A stretch of 64,000 bases of DNA, from the NCBI RefSeq assembly GCF_000566685.1, contig NZ_AZQN01000009.1, forward strand, positions 124,001 through 188,000, read 5' to 3'. The stretch's first letter is position 1. Every line of letters begins with the position of its first letter. This DNA comes from Dyadobacter tibetensis Y620-1. GTDB lineage: Bacteria > Bacteroidota > Bacteroidia > Cytophagales > Spirosomataceae. Positions 27,623 through 35,836 of the stretch are shown here, in pieces. The translations under genes were made by a program, and so were the position numbers. The notes beneath the pieces are model-generated. The model saw nothing but the letters and a program-made list of their open reading frames with translations, made no database searches and was not told where the DNA came from.

Positions 27623-27861
27623 TGGACAAAAACAGTCAATACACCGCCCCCGAAAGTAAGGGAACCTTTAAACTCCTAGGCCAAAAACTAATTCGCATTA
27701 TCATTCATCGCAAGGATGTTCTGAATATTTCCCCCATAAAAAAAGGGAAAGCATGTATCATTAGTTTGAAGAATAATGTCACTTACCCTGTGCATGCCTC
27801 TCAGGAAGAAGTATACCGAACCTTGCGGTGGGGACAGCCTCAAGAAGTAGAAGTTGCTTAA
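27622..27861 (+). CDS. small hypothetical protein, weakly LytTR-like
   Basis: A 79-residue protein coupled to the previous small gene by a one-base overlap. The segment LIRIIIHRKDVLNISPIKKGKACIISLKNNVTYPVHASQEEVYRTL has the strand / turn / strand / turn / helix order seen in the first half of LytTR DNA-binding domains (an I-x-x-I-x-x-x-G-x-x-x-I-x-L-x-x-x-x-x-Y-x-V pattern). It lacks the second half, so if related it is a minimal or degenerate version. No receiver domain. A perfect hairpin directly follows the stop. Function unknown. Confidence 0.55.
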   Translation: MDKNSQYTAPESKGTFKLLGQKLIRIIIHRKDVLNISPIKKGKACIISLKNNVTYPVHASQEEVYRTLRWGQPQEVEVA

Positions 27862-27887
27862 GCAGGGATTCGAAAACGAATCCCTGC
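27862..27887 (+). terminator. perfect hairpin directly after the small gene pair
   Basis: 11-bp arms (GCAGGGATTCG / CGAATCCCTGC) with an AAAA loop, starting at the base after the stop codon. No T run follows, so it may be an mRNA-stabilising 3' hairpin rather than a classical terminator. Confidence 0.5.
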
Positions 27888-27945
27888 ACCGTAACTCGGG
27901 GCATTCGCCGGTAATTCGGAGCCTTAATAAATGGGCAGCCCCGCT

Positions 27946-29262
27946 TTATCGTTCTACAAATAACAGTAGAGAGTCATGGGCCATACGAACCTGAAGCCAT
28001 TTCTTAATCTTAGGAAGTTCTTTCATGGTTTTTGCCGTCTTCCTAGATCCTAAAACGACCACTTCATAAGGCACCGCACTAGAGTCGGCGAAGATGGTCT
28101 GCCGTCGGGCAGAGAAATAATAGATTTCAGGAAAGAAGGTCTTCAATTCTTTATAAATGGCTGCAGATTGCATTTCCACCTTCATCACACTATCTTGGGC
28201 GGCAATATTACGAGTCAACGCGGCCTTTAACTGATTAATTTCAGCCTGGTATTTGTCATTAACACTAAGGTCCTGAATTACCTGGACCTCATCATTAATA
28301 GAAAATCCCTGTTGAATGATGATGGAGGCATCTTCTAATCCATAAATTGGGAGCCGTTTCTGCAATCGTTCCTTTTCATCTTCTCCTATCTTTCGTCCTC
28401 CATAAGTGAGCATTATCTCCCTCTTACTGTAACTGAGATCGGTTTTCAGTAGATAATCCCCCTCAATATAACTTTCATTGGTTACAAATCGATTGGCGTT
28501 TTGGGTAAACTGCTCCTGCTGAACCAGCAGATAGCCATAGTACAAACTGGGCACGGCAGTAAGTACCACTATAAATGACACCCATCTATTGGCTGCTTTC
28601 TTTTTATTCTCGTCAGTGTAAAATCGGATCGGAAAATTAAGAATACGAACCGTTAATAATGTAGCCGTTCCAATGAATACCGTATTGATCAAAAGGAGAT
28701 ATAATGCCCCGAGAAAAAAATTCCACTGCATGGTAGCTAAGCCGTATCCCGCTGTACAAAGCGGGGGCATCAGGGCTGTAGCAATGGCTACTCCGGGGAT
28801 AACATTGCCACGGTTTCGACTCGATAAGGCGACCATTCCCGCTAAACCACCCAGCAAGGCGATCAGTACATCATAAATATTAGGCTGTGTGCGCGCCAGC
28901 AACTCCGAATGAGCCTGATAAATTGGGGTTACAAAAAAGTAGATTGCTGAAGTTGCCAGTCCTGCGAAAACTGCGAAAAGGTAATGAACTATTGCTTTCC
29001 GAAGCAGTGGAAAGTCATAGGTGGCTATGCTGTAACCAATTCCCAAGATAGGCCCCATGAGTGGCGATATTAACATAGCCCCTATAATGACGGCCGTACT
29101 ATTAACGTTTAGGCCTATGGAGGCTATAAATATGGCGAAAATAAGAATCCAAAGGTTTGTCCCCTTAAATTCTATTCCCAACTCTACTGTATCATGAATT
29201 GTAGTATAATCTTCCCGCTCCGACGAAATATCGAATCGGGAAAGTATCTCTTTAAGGCCCAT
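27946..29262 (-). CDS. DUF389 domain-containing membrane protein
   Basis: A 438-residue protein. The first 220 residues hold about six membrane helices with DUF389 (TIGR00341-like) signatures: NLWILIFAIFIASIGLNVNSTAVIIGAMLISPLMGPILGIGYSI, then ALLGGLAGMVALSSRNRGNVIPGVAIATALMPPLCTAGYGLA. The C-terminal half is soluble and helical, with VQVIQDLSVNDKYQAEINQLK. The family occurs widely in bacteria and archaea without an established activity. It lies 87 bases from nhaA on the same strand, so the two could share transcription, but no ion-transport link is proven. Confidence 0.88.
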   Translation of the reverse strand: MGLKEILSRFDISSEREDYTTIHDTVELGIEFKGTNLWILIFAIFIASIGLNVNSTAVIIGAMLISPLMGPILGIGYSIATYDFPLLRKAIVHYLFAVFAGLATSAIYFFVTPIYQAHSELLARTQPNIYDVLIALLGGLAGMVALSSRNRGNVIPGVAIATALMPPLCTAGYGLATMQWNFFLGALYLLLINTVFIGTATLLTVRILNFPIRFYTDENKKKAANRWVSFIVVLTAVPSLYYGYLLVQQEQFTQNANRFVTNESYIEGDYLLKTDLSYSKREIMLTYGGRKIGEDEKERLQKRLPIYGLEDASIIIQQGFSINDEVQVIQDLSVNDKYQAEINQLKAALTRNIAAQDSVMKVEMQSAAIYKELKTFFPEIYYFSARRQTIFADSSAVPYEVVVLGSRKTAKTMKELPKIKKWLQVRMAHDSLLLFVER

Positions 29263-29349
29263 AAATCTCCCCTGATAAAATAAGGATGTTAAATTAGGTA
29301 ACAGAGGTTAATAAATTGACGAATAGTCATTAAATTTTATGGACTTCGC

Positions 29350-30567
29350 CTATCTAAGGTCCGAGGTTTCAGCTTCCTGGCGGGCTCTTCTGACGACCGC
29401 CCGTTTTTCTAACATGGAAAGCCAGAGATAGCCCATTCCTCCCGAAATAATTGAGCCGAGCAGAATGGCGAATTTTGCCTCGGCCATAATCAATTCTTCG
29501 CCGGCAAAGGAAAGAATTGCAATAAATACGGACATGGTAAAACCGATTCCACCCAGCATACCCACTCCTATCACGTGTTTCCACCCTGCTCGATTGGGCA
29601 GATTAGAAAAGCCCAGCTTCACCGAAATCCAGGAGAATAGTGCAATCCCAATAGGCTTACCCAATACCAAGCCTGCAATAATTCCCAGCCCTAAGGGAGT
29701 AGTAAGACCATCTATCATTTCAGATTGAAAGCGAATATTCGTATTCGCCAAAGCGAAAAGGGGCATAATGATAAAGTTCACCGGATTCACCAAGATATGT
29801 TCCAACTTTTCTAGTGGTGATTCTTTAGCATCAGGGGTCGTCGGAATTGCGAAAGCTGTAAGTACCCCAGCGATCGTAGCGTGTATACCTGAATGATGAA
29901 TGAAATACCAGATAAAGACGCCGGGAATCAAATAGGCCCATAGTTGTTTTACTCCTGCCTTGTTAAGGGCCAGAAGGAATAAGAATATGCCTGCGGCAAA
30001 GAATAAGTATTGAAAGTGAAGATCGGAAGAATAGAATATGGCGATAACCAAAATGGCCATCAGATCGTCTACAATAGCTAATGCAGCCAGGAAAATTTTC
30101 AGGGATGCGGGCACTTTATCGCCTAGCATATTGATAATAGCGATCGCAAATGCAATATCCGTGGCCATGGGGATTCCCCATCCACTGGCCGTATGGGTGC
30201 CCTGATTGATAAATATATAAATACTTGCGGGAAGTATTACCCCCCCTAAGGCGGCAAAAATTGGCAAGGCAGCCTTCTTTAACGAAGAAAGCTCCCCCTC
30301 AACCAGCTCCCGTTTTATTTCCAAACCGACCAATAAGAAGAAAATGGCCATTAATCCATCATTGATCCAGAGTAAAATGGGATATCGGAGATGTAAACTC
30401 TCAGTGTGAATCCCTAATTCTTTGCTCAAGAGAGCTTCGAATGCGGGACCCGCCTCAGTATTGGCGATGATCATTGATATGAAAACACAGCCAATCAAAA
30501 TAAGTCCACCGATGGACCCTGATTGGAAAAATTCCTTGAAAGGTTTGAGATTTATAAGCTTTGCCAT
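29350..30567 (-). CDS. nhaA: Na+/H+ antiporter NhaA
   Basis: About 405 residues with twelve predicted helices. Conserved NhaA features include LLWINDGLMAIFFLLVGLEIKREL near the N-terminus, GWGIPMATDIAFAIAIINMLG, and LAIVDDLMAILVIAIFY holding the paired transport aspartates. It exchanges cytoplasmic Na+ for protons, supporting pH and salt homeostasis, consistent with a saline habitat. The frame opens at TTG 30585, but that codon lies inside an exact -7 promoter element; the ATG at 30567 (MAKLINLKPFKEFFQ) is the likely start. Confidence 0.95.
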   Translation of the reverse strand: MAKLINLKPFKEFFQSGSIGGLILIGCVFISMIIANTEAGPAFEALLSKELGIHTESLHLRYPILLWINDGLMAIFFLLVGLEIKRELVEGELSSLKKAALPIFAALGGVILPASIYIFINQGTHTASGWGIPMATDIAFAIAIINMLGDKVPASLKIFLAALAIVDDLMAILVIAIFYSSDLHFQYLFFAAGIFLFLLALNKAGVKQLWAYLIPGVFIWYFIHHSGIHATIAGVLTAFAIPTTPDAKESPLEKLEHILVNPVNFIIMPLFALANTNIRFQSEMIDGLTTPLGLGIIAGLVLGKPIGIALFSWISVKLGFSNLPNRAGWKHVIGVGMLGGIGFTMSVFIAILSFAGEELIMAEAKFAILLGSIISGGMGYLWLSMLEKRAVVRRARQEAETSDLR

Positions 30568-30582
30568 GGTAGCAAAAATAGC

Positions 30583-30590
30583 CAAAATTA
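30583..30590 (-). promoter_or_regulatory. -7 promoter element for nhaA
   Basis: Reads TAATTTTG on the minus strand, matching TAnnTTTG. It ends 15 bases before the chosen ATG and overlaps the alternative TTG start, which argues against that start. No -33 TTG at ideal spacing. Confidence 0.5.
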
Positions 30591-30881
30591 TCGGCTCCCC
30601 TTAATATTTCCTCGGCTTGTTCTCCAGCAAATTGATTAAATTAAATAAAATATTAATTACATCATATTTCACAAAATTATCCAAAAACCAACGAACTATT
30701 ATATACTGAAGCAACAGACCAAATTTTTATTAATACTTTTCATAAATATCGAATTAAAACAGAAGTTTCTATTACTTTACAGCTTTAATGGCGCTTTAAT
30801 GTTCCTTAAACTAAAATTACCTTTCTTTAGAAAATTTTAAATCAGAATCGTAGTACCCTTACAGTCTACTCAATATCATTT
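30591..30881. other. divergent intergenic region between nhaA and the AGCS symporter
   Basis: AT-rich, non-coding. The notable element is an exact 9-base direct repeat GCTTTAATG at 30782-30790 and 30793-30801, an 11-base period, about 80-100 bases before the symporter start. No hairpin or reading frame of note was seen in the rest. Confidence 0.5.
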
Positions 30882-32303
30882 ATGGAAGAAATCGTTGGAA
30901 CGATCAATACAATTGTATGGAGCAATGCGCTCATTATTTTATGCTTAGGAGCGGGGATATATTTCTCGATTATAACAGGCTTTTTACAAGTTCGGTATTT
31001 AAAAGATATGATAGCCTTATTATTTGGAGGCAAATCTTCCCAACAAGGCGTGAGTTCATTTCAGGCTTTCACTATTGCTATTTCTGGACGAGTGGGTACG
31101 GGCAATATTGCTGGTGTGGCCACCGCCATTGCCATGGGAGGGCCTGGAGCAATTTTCTGGATGTGGGCCATTGCATTTCTTGGGTCTGCCTCTGCCTATA
31201 TAGAAGCTACCTTAGGGCAGATTTATAAGCAAGTAAATAACGGTCAATATCGTGGGGGCCCTGCTTTTTATATCGAAAAGGGGCTCGGTATCAAATGGTA
31301 TGCCATCCTTTTCGCTGTAGCCACTATTATTAGTACTGCATTATTTCTTCCGGGGGTACAAAGCAATAGCATTGCCTTAAGTGCCAATACCGCCTTTGGT
31401 ATACCTGTGGAGTACACCGGAGCCTTTGTGACCGTTGCTTTGGCTATGATTATTTTTGGCGGAGTCAAGCGAATTGGTAAAGTAGCAGAATTTGTTGTGC
31501 CCTTTATGGCAGGCGCCTATATGCTGATGGCCATTGTCATCATTGCCATAAATATTAAAGAGGTACCCGCTATTTTTGGCTTAATATTCCGCTCAGCTTT
31601 CGATCTGGAGGCTACCTTCTCGGGTATTTTCGGCATGGCCGTAGCTTGGGGGGTCAAACGCGGCATCTATTCTAATGAAGCGGGACAAGGTACTGCCCCC
31701 CATGCCGCCGCAGCGGCAGAGGTCGATCATCCTGCAAAACAGGGTTTGGTCCAGGCTTTTTCAGTCTATGTCGACACCTTCTTCGTATGTACGGCCACCG
31801 CCCTGATGATCCTTTTCACTGGAAAATATAACGTAGTTAATCCAGAAGGGGGATTTATTGTAGAAAATGTCCCTAGTCTTGTCATAGGTTCCGATTATAC
31901 CCAAGCCGCTATCAACACCCATTTGCCCACTGTAGGCAGCGGATTTGTTTCGGTAGCACTCCTATTTTTTGCCTTTACTACCATCATGGCCTATTATTAT
32001 ATAGCAGAGACCAATTTAAGCTATTTGCTTGGTCGCAAACAAGGCACGTTTTACATTTATGGGCTCCGACTACTGATTCTGATAGCCACTTTTTATGGCA
32101 CCATCAAAACGGCAGAGCTCGCCTGGACCATAGGGGATATAGGGGTAGGTATAATGGCTTGGCTCAATGTGATTGCCATTCTGCTGCTTAGAAAACCTGC
32201 CCTAGCGGCTTTAAAAGACTACCGACAGCAAAAAGCCGAGGGAAAAGACCCAGTGTTCAGCGCAAAGAAGCTCAACATCAAAAATGCCGATTTATGGGAC
32301 TGA
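30882..32303 (+). CDS. alanine/glycine:cation symporter family protein (AGCS)
   Basis: A 473-residue protein with about eleven helices. AGCS signatures include FQAFTIAISGRVGTGNIAGVATAIAMGGPGAIFWMW near residue 65, the following YIEATLGQIYK segment, and GIYSNEAGQGTAPHAAAAA in the middle. Members import alanine, glycine or D-amino acids with Na+ or H+. The start at ATG 30882 (MEEIVGTINTIVWSNAL) is typical. Probably Na+-coupled, in line with the neighbouring Na+/H+ antiporter, but ion and substrate cannot be fixed from sequence. Divergent from nhaA. Confidence 0.92.
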   Translation: MEEIVGTINTIVWSNALIILCLGAGIYFSIITGFLQVRYLKDMIALLFGGKSSQQGVSSFQAFTIAISGRVGTGNIAGVATAIAMGGPGAIFWMWAIAFLGSASAYIEATLGQIYKQVNNGQYRGGPAFYIEKGLGIKWYAILFAVATIISTALFLPGVQSNSIALSANTAFGIPVEYTGAFVTVALAMIIFGGVKRIGKVAEFVVPFMAGAYMLMAIVIIAINIKEVPAIFGLIFRSAFDLEATFSGIFGMAVAWGVKRGIYSNEAGQGTAPHAAAAAEVDHPAKQGLVQAFSVYVDTFFVCTATALMILFTGKYNVVNPEGGFIVENVPSLVIGSDYTQAAINTHLPTVGSGFVSVALLFFAFTTIMAYYYIAETNLSYLLGRKQGTFYIYGLRLLILIATFYGTIKTAELAWTIGDIGVGIMAWLNVIAILLLRKPALAALKDYRQQKAEGKDPVFSAKKLNIKNADLWD

Positions 32304-32477
32304 AAGTCTGATTTACGAGTGGGCCAATCAGATCCACCCTTTCACAATTGAAGACAAAAAATAATCGTTAAGGGAATAAAAAAGGATGCTGCCAGAGCCC
32401 TCAGGAATGACAAGAACCGGTTACTAACCGAAAGTCTATGCCGGCTAATCAGTACGAAAATTATCGCAATAAGCTTG

Positions 32478-32485
32478 TATTTTTG
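32478..32485 (+). promoter_or_regulatory. -7 promoter element for the 7TM sensor kinase
   Basis: TATTTTTG matches TAnnTTTG exactly and ends 11 bases before the ATG at 32497, implying a leader of only a few bases. Confidence 0.45.
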
Positions 32486-32496
32486 TACTGATCTCA

Positions 32497-34548
32497 ATGA
32501 CCTGGGACATGCTCAAACCTGTGATAAACATACTGATAATGACCTGCCTAGCTCTGCAAGCGTTAGGACAGGACACGCTAGCCTGGTCAGAAGTAAAAAA
32601 TTACGAATATCTATGGAAGCATGGCAATCTCTATCATAGTTCAGATTCGTCTCACCTGCCCGGTGAAGTGCCCAGCGCATCATGGAAACTGATAAAAGAT
32701 AGTAGCTACAGCAGTTTAACTCAAACCAATTGGCTTAAAACTCTGGTTCATAATGACCAGAAGCATCCCATTTATTTCGATTTTGATATCTGGTACGCCG
32801 ACAGTATTACCATATGGGCCATAGCCCCCGATACTATGTTCATGGCTCATGCGGGCCCTTACACCAGCATGGACACCTGGCCCTTCTACGATGACCCCAA
32901 TATCGTCCCTATCCTCTGCGCACCTGGCCAAACCCTAACTCTTTATTTCCGCTTATGGAGCGACCGTGGCCGGATGCACTCTATTCAGGATGTTTATATT
33001 CAAACCCGGGAACAAAGCCTCCTGGAAACCCTGCAGAGCTACAGAAATTTCATAGGTCAAATCGAATTTAATGGATTCTTTTTAGGAGCCGTATGCTTTG
33101 CCATGGTCTTTTTTATCTTTATTTATATAAAAGTCAGGGAGACGCTATTTTTGCTCTATTCCCTTTATTTATGTGGTGCCGCACTTTATGCGCTGATCGT
33201 AAAATCACTGCCTTATTCCTTTATTGCACGACTGGCCTACCTGGATTATCCCCTCACATATAAATTAGGAGAACCTATTCAGTACCTTTTTTTCGCCGCT
33301 TATGTAGGCTTTGGTAAGTCACTTCTGGATATTGATGATAGATACCCCAGACTCAACAAAGCCTTACAATCCTTCATCCTTTTACTGGTTAGCGGGGGAC
33401 TGACACTCCTAGCCTATAATCTCTATCAGCTGGATTTTGTCCTACAGAAAAAAGCATTTCAGATTTCAAGGCTAATCATCCTTCCCCTTTCCATTGGAGG
33501 GCTTATCTGGATAGGAATTAGTGTTAAAAATTCTTTGAAATGGTTCCTGATTACCGGGAGCTCATTTTTTGTACTGGGAGGCCTTGCAGCCATTATGGTT
33601 GATCCCAAAACAAGACATTTCTTTTTTGGAGATATTGGACTAAATCCAATTGTACTCTTTAAGTCAGGAATCCTACTGGAAAGCATCTGTTTTGCCCTCG
33701 CTTTAGGTTATAAAATTCGGCTAACTCAGGTTGCCAAGGAGCAGGCCTCCAAAGATTATATAGACCAACTGGTTCTGAACCGCCATATGGCTGCCACCGA
33801 AAACGAACGATTAGAGCGCATGGTAGCCGAAAGGACGGCAGAGGTAATTGACAAAACACGGCAGGTAGAAGTTCAGAAGCAGAAAAGGCTTCGTGCCGAC
33901 TTTGAACGACGGCTTTCTGAAATGGAAATGAAGGCCCTGAGAAGCCAGATGAACCCCCATTTTATATTTAATAGTCTAAACTCAATTCGCTATCAAATTC
34001 TTTCTGAGAATTATGAGATGGCTTCCAATTACCTTACCCGGTTTGCAAAATTGCTACGATATATATTACAAAACTCCCGGGAACATATTATCAATCTGGA
34101 CGAGGAAATTGAAATGAACCGGCTCTACCTGCAATTGGAGAGCCTACGTTTTAGCCAGGGTTTCGAATTTCATTTCAACATCCCTGAAGACATAGACCTT
34201 TCCGACATTATTGTCCCGCCTATGCTCCTTCAGCCTTATATAGAAAATGCCATCAAACATGGGCTCGGTCCTAGCCAACGTAATCCCAAACGGGTTGAAA
34301 TTTCCGTAGCTCACTGGGAAAATGGATACCTTATTACCATTGAGGATAATGGAATAGGCAGAAAAATGGCCGCTAATCATAATCGCTTCCACGAGAAACA
34401 AAGTTTAGGAATGATTATCTCCGATGAGCGCATCGCCCTTTTTAACGATCATTTCCAAACCAATATTGAAGTGTCTGTCACCGACCTATATGAAGATACG
34501 GAAGCTTCTGGCACCCGCATCAGCTTCATATACAAACCCAATCCATAA
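32497..34548 (+). CDS. 7TM-DISM sensor histidine kinase, LytS type
   Basis: A 683-residue protein. A signal peptide (LALQALGQD) precedes an extracytoplasmic beta-rich 7TMR-DISM extracellular domain (about residues 25-175), seven membrane helices (about 185-400) and a coiled-coil linker. The His_kinase domain of the LytS/YehU class follows, with SQMNPHFIFNSLNSIRYQI (phospho-acceptor His488) and a C-terminal ATPase domain with N box PYIENAIKHGL and EDNGIGRK. Its ATG is 2 bases upstream of a LytTR regulator gene, its obvious partner. Such pairs often sense carbohydrate or envelope cues; the ligand here is unknown. Confidence 0.92.
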   Translation: MTWDMLKPVINILIMTCLALQALGQDTLAWSEVKNYEYLWKHGNLYHSSDSSHLPGEVPSASWKLIKDSSYSSLTQTNWLKTLVHNDQKHPIYFDFDIWYADSITIWAIAPDTMFMAHAGPYTSMDTWPFYDDPNIVPILCAPGQTLTLYFRLWSDRGRMHSIQDVYIQTREQSLLETLQSYRNFIGQIEFNGFFLGAVCFAMVFFIFIYIKVRETLFLLYSLYLCGAALYALIVKSLPYSFIARLAYLDYPLTYKLGEPIQYLFFAAYVGFGKSLLDIDDRYPRLNKALQSFILLLVSGGLTLLAYNLYQLDFVLQKKAFQISRLIILPLSIGGLIWIGISVKNSLKWFLITGSSFFVLGGLAAIMVDPKTRHFFFGDIGLNPIVLFKSGILLESICFALALGYKIRLTQVAKEQASKDYIDQLVLNRHMAATENERLERMVAERTAEVIDKTRQVEVQKQKRLRADFERRLSEMEMKALRSQMNPHFIFNSLNSIRYQILSENYEMASNYLTRFAKLLRYILQNSREHIINLDEEIEMNRLYLQLESLRFSQGFEFHFNIPEDIDLSDIIVPPMLLQPYIENAIKHGLGPSQRNPKRVEISVAHWENGYLITIEDNGIGRKMAANHNRFHEKQSLGMIISDERIALFNDHFQTNIEVSVTDLYEDTEASGTRISFIYKPNP

Positions 34549-34550
34549 AG

Positions 34551-35309
34551 ATGTATACAACCATATTAGTAGACGACGAACTCCACTGTACCGAGAGCCT
34601 GGCATTTTTACTTACAAAAAGCCATCCGGAGCTTAAGATTCTGGCCAAGTTCAATGACGCCAGAATGGCCCTCGATTTTCTTAAAACCAATCAGGTCGAT
34701 CTGGTTTTCCTGGACATTGAAATGCCTGGCATGAATGGCTTCGAACTACTAAGTAGCGTCGAAGATCTGAACTTTGATGTCGTCTTCGTAACGGCTTATG
34801 ACCAATATGCTATTAAGGCCTTTACCTATAGCGCCATCAGCTACCTTCTCAAGCCCATTGACGATGAAGATCTTCACGACACCATTGCTCGCTGGAAGGA
34901 AAAGAAGAATAAAACGTTGGCCCTGAATCAGCTTCATATGATGCACGATCTGCTCACTAACGCCAACCGGCTGAAAACTAAGGTAGCTCTACCGACCTCT
35001 GACGGACTAGAGTTTATTGAAATCAAAACCATTATGCGCTGCGAAAGTGAGAGCAATTACACCAGGTTATACTGTATTGACAAAACTAAGCACCTGATTT
35101 GCCGGACTTTGAAAGAGGTAGAAAGAGTCCTCCAGGAAAGCGGCTTCGTTAGAGTCCACCACTCCCATCTTATTAATCCTCAGTATATCAGGAAGTTCGT
35201 CAGAAATGACGGAGGCTATATTATCATGGATGATGGGGAGCAAATCTCCGTTTCCAGAACGAAAAAGGATCGGCTCTTTGAATTATTCAATCATGTTGAA
35301 AGGTTATAA
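34551..35309 (+). CDS. LytTR-family response regulator
   Basis: A 252-residue protein. The receiver domain has DDE near residue 7, phospho-acceptor Asp in LVFLDIEMPGMNGFELL, and LKPIDDEDL. The C-terminal LytTR DNA-binding domain has the strand pattern IMRCESESNYTRLYCIDKTKHLICRTLKEVERVL and the conserved FVRVHHSHLINPQYIRKF. It begins two bases after the stop of the 7TM kinase gene, so they are co-transcribed. LytTR proteins bind short direct repeats; no clear target was picked out in the window. Confidence 0.93.
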   Translation: MYTTILVDDELHCTESLAFLLTKSHPELKILAKFNDARMALDFLKTNQVDLVFLDIEMPGMNGFELLSSVEDLNFDVVFVTAYDQYAIKAFTYSAISYLLKPIDDEDLHDTIARWKEKKNKTLALNQLHMMHDLLTNANRLKTKVALPTSDGLEFIEIKTIMRCESESNYTRLYCIDKTKHLICRTLKEVERVLQESGFVRVHHSHLINPQYIRKFVRNDGGYIIMDDGEQISVSRTKKDRLFELFNHVERL

Positions 35310-35497
35310 TGCAATAAATGAATTAAATTTTAATTGCACTTTTTTAATCTTCAAAAATTCACGTAGCAATAGACCTTAATATTGAAATAGTACAATTTAA
35401 ATTTAAAAAAGGCCGTTTTTAGCCATTTTTGAAGTTTTTAATATTTTTTCAAAATAATTTTCTTCAAATTGTTTTATAATTGTGAAACATTTTTCTG

Positions 35498-35505
35498 TAC
35501 CTTTG
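35498..35505 (+). promoter_or_regulatory. -7 promoter element for the small secreted protein gene
   Basis: TACCTTTG, exact TAnnTTTG. It lies 48 bases before the ATG at 35554, giving a leader of about 40 bases. TTG triplets at 35480 and 35469 are candidate -33 elements with non-ideal spacing. Confidence 0.5.
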
Positions 35506-35553
35506 TGTTGTAATAATAAAAGAATCAGACAACAACAGAAAAATAACATAACT

Positions 35554-35778
35554 ATGAAATATACAATAAAAAACACCGCTATTCTCGCAGCATTTAGTCT
35601 TGCTCTAGTTTCTACAGTAGAAGCATCTAACAAAGATTTGGCAAGCCACCTACCTGCGAATATCCCCGTAATGGAAAGTCCCTCACCAGAGGCACGTAAG
35701 ACCGTAGAAACGGAGAAACAATACACGCCTACTCAGAAAGCAAAAATTGTGGACCTCAAGTTGGATCACAACAAATAA
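35554..35778 (+). CDS. small secreted hypothetical protein
   Basis: 74 residues. The first 24 form a clear signal peptide (MKYTIKNTAILAAFSLALV, cleavage near VEAS), leaving a 50-residue mature peptide that is hydrophilic, contains Pro-rich stretches and ends in a Lys/Asp-rich tail (KAKIVDLKLDHNK). No cysteines in the mature part and no recognised family. The frame is open from 35482 but the ATG at 35554 with its signal peptide is the convincing start. It has its own promoter motif and a strong terminator, so it is a stand-alone unit, possibly well expressed. Confidence 0.65.
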   Translation: MKYTIKNTAILAAFSLALVSTVEASNKDLASHLPANIPVMESPSPEARKTVETEKQYTPTQKAKIVDLKLDHNK

Positions 35779-35797
35779 AACCTTCTATCAGGGATAT

Positions 35798-35836
35798 AAA
35801 AAAAGAGGCTGTCTCAATACGACAGCCTCTTTTTTT
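35798..35836. terminator. bidirectional terminator between the small secreted protein and DUF5690 genes
   Basis: Perfect 16-bp arms with a GAGGCTGTC core, flanked by seven As and seven Ts, 7-base loop. It overlaps the last bases of the DUF5690 stop codon. Confidence 0.9.

Noticed and set aside
30568-30585. TTG start upstream for nhaA
   Set aside because: It overlaps the TAATTTTG -7 element; the ATG at 30567 gives the standard NhaA beginning.
35403-35726. 107-residue minus-strand frame across the small secreted protein gene
   Set aside because: It runs antisense to a gene with a clear signal peptide and promoter and is lysine/phenylalanine-biased from AT-rich DNA.
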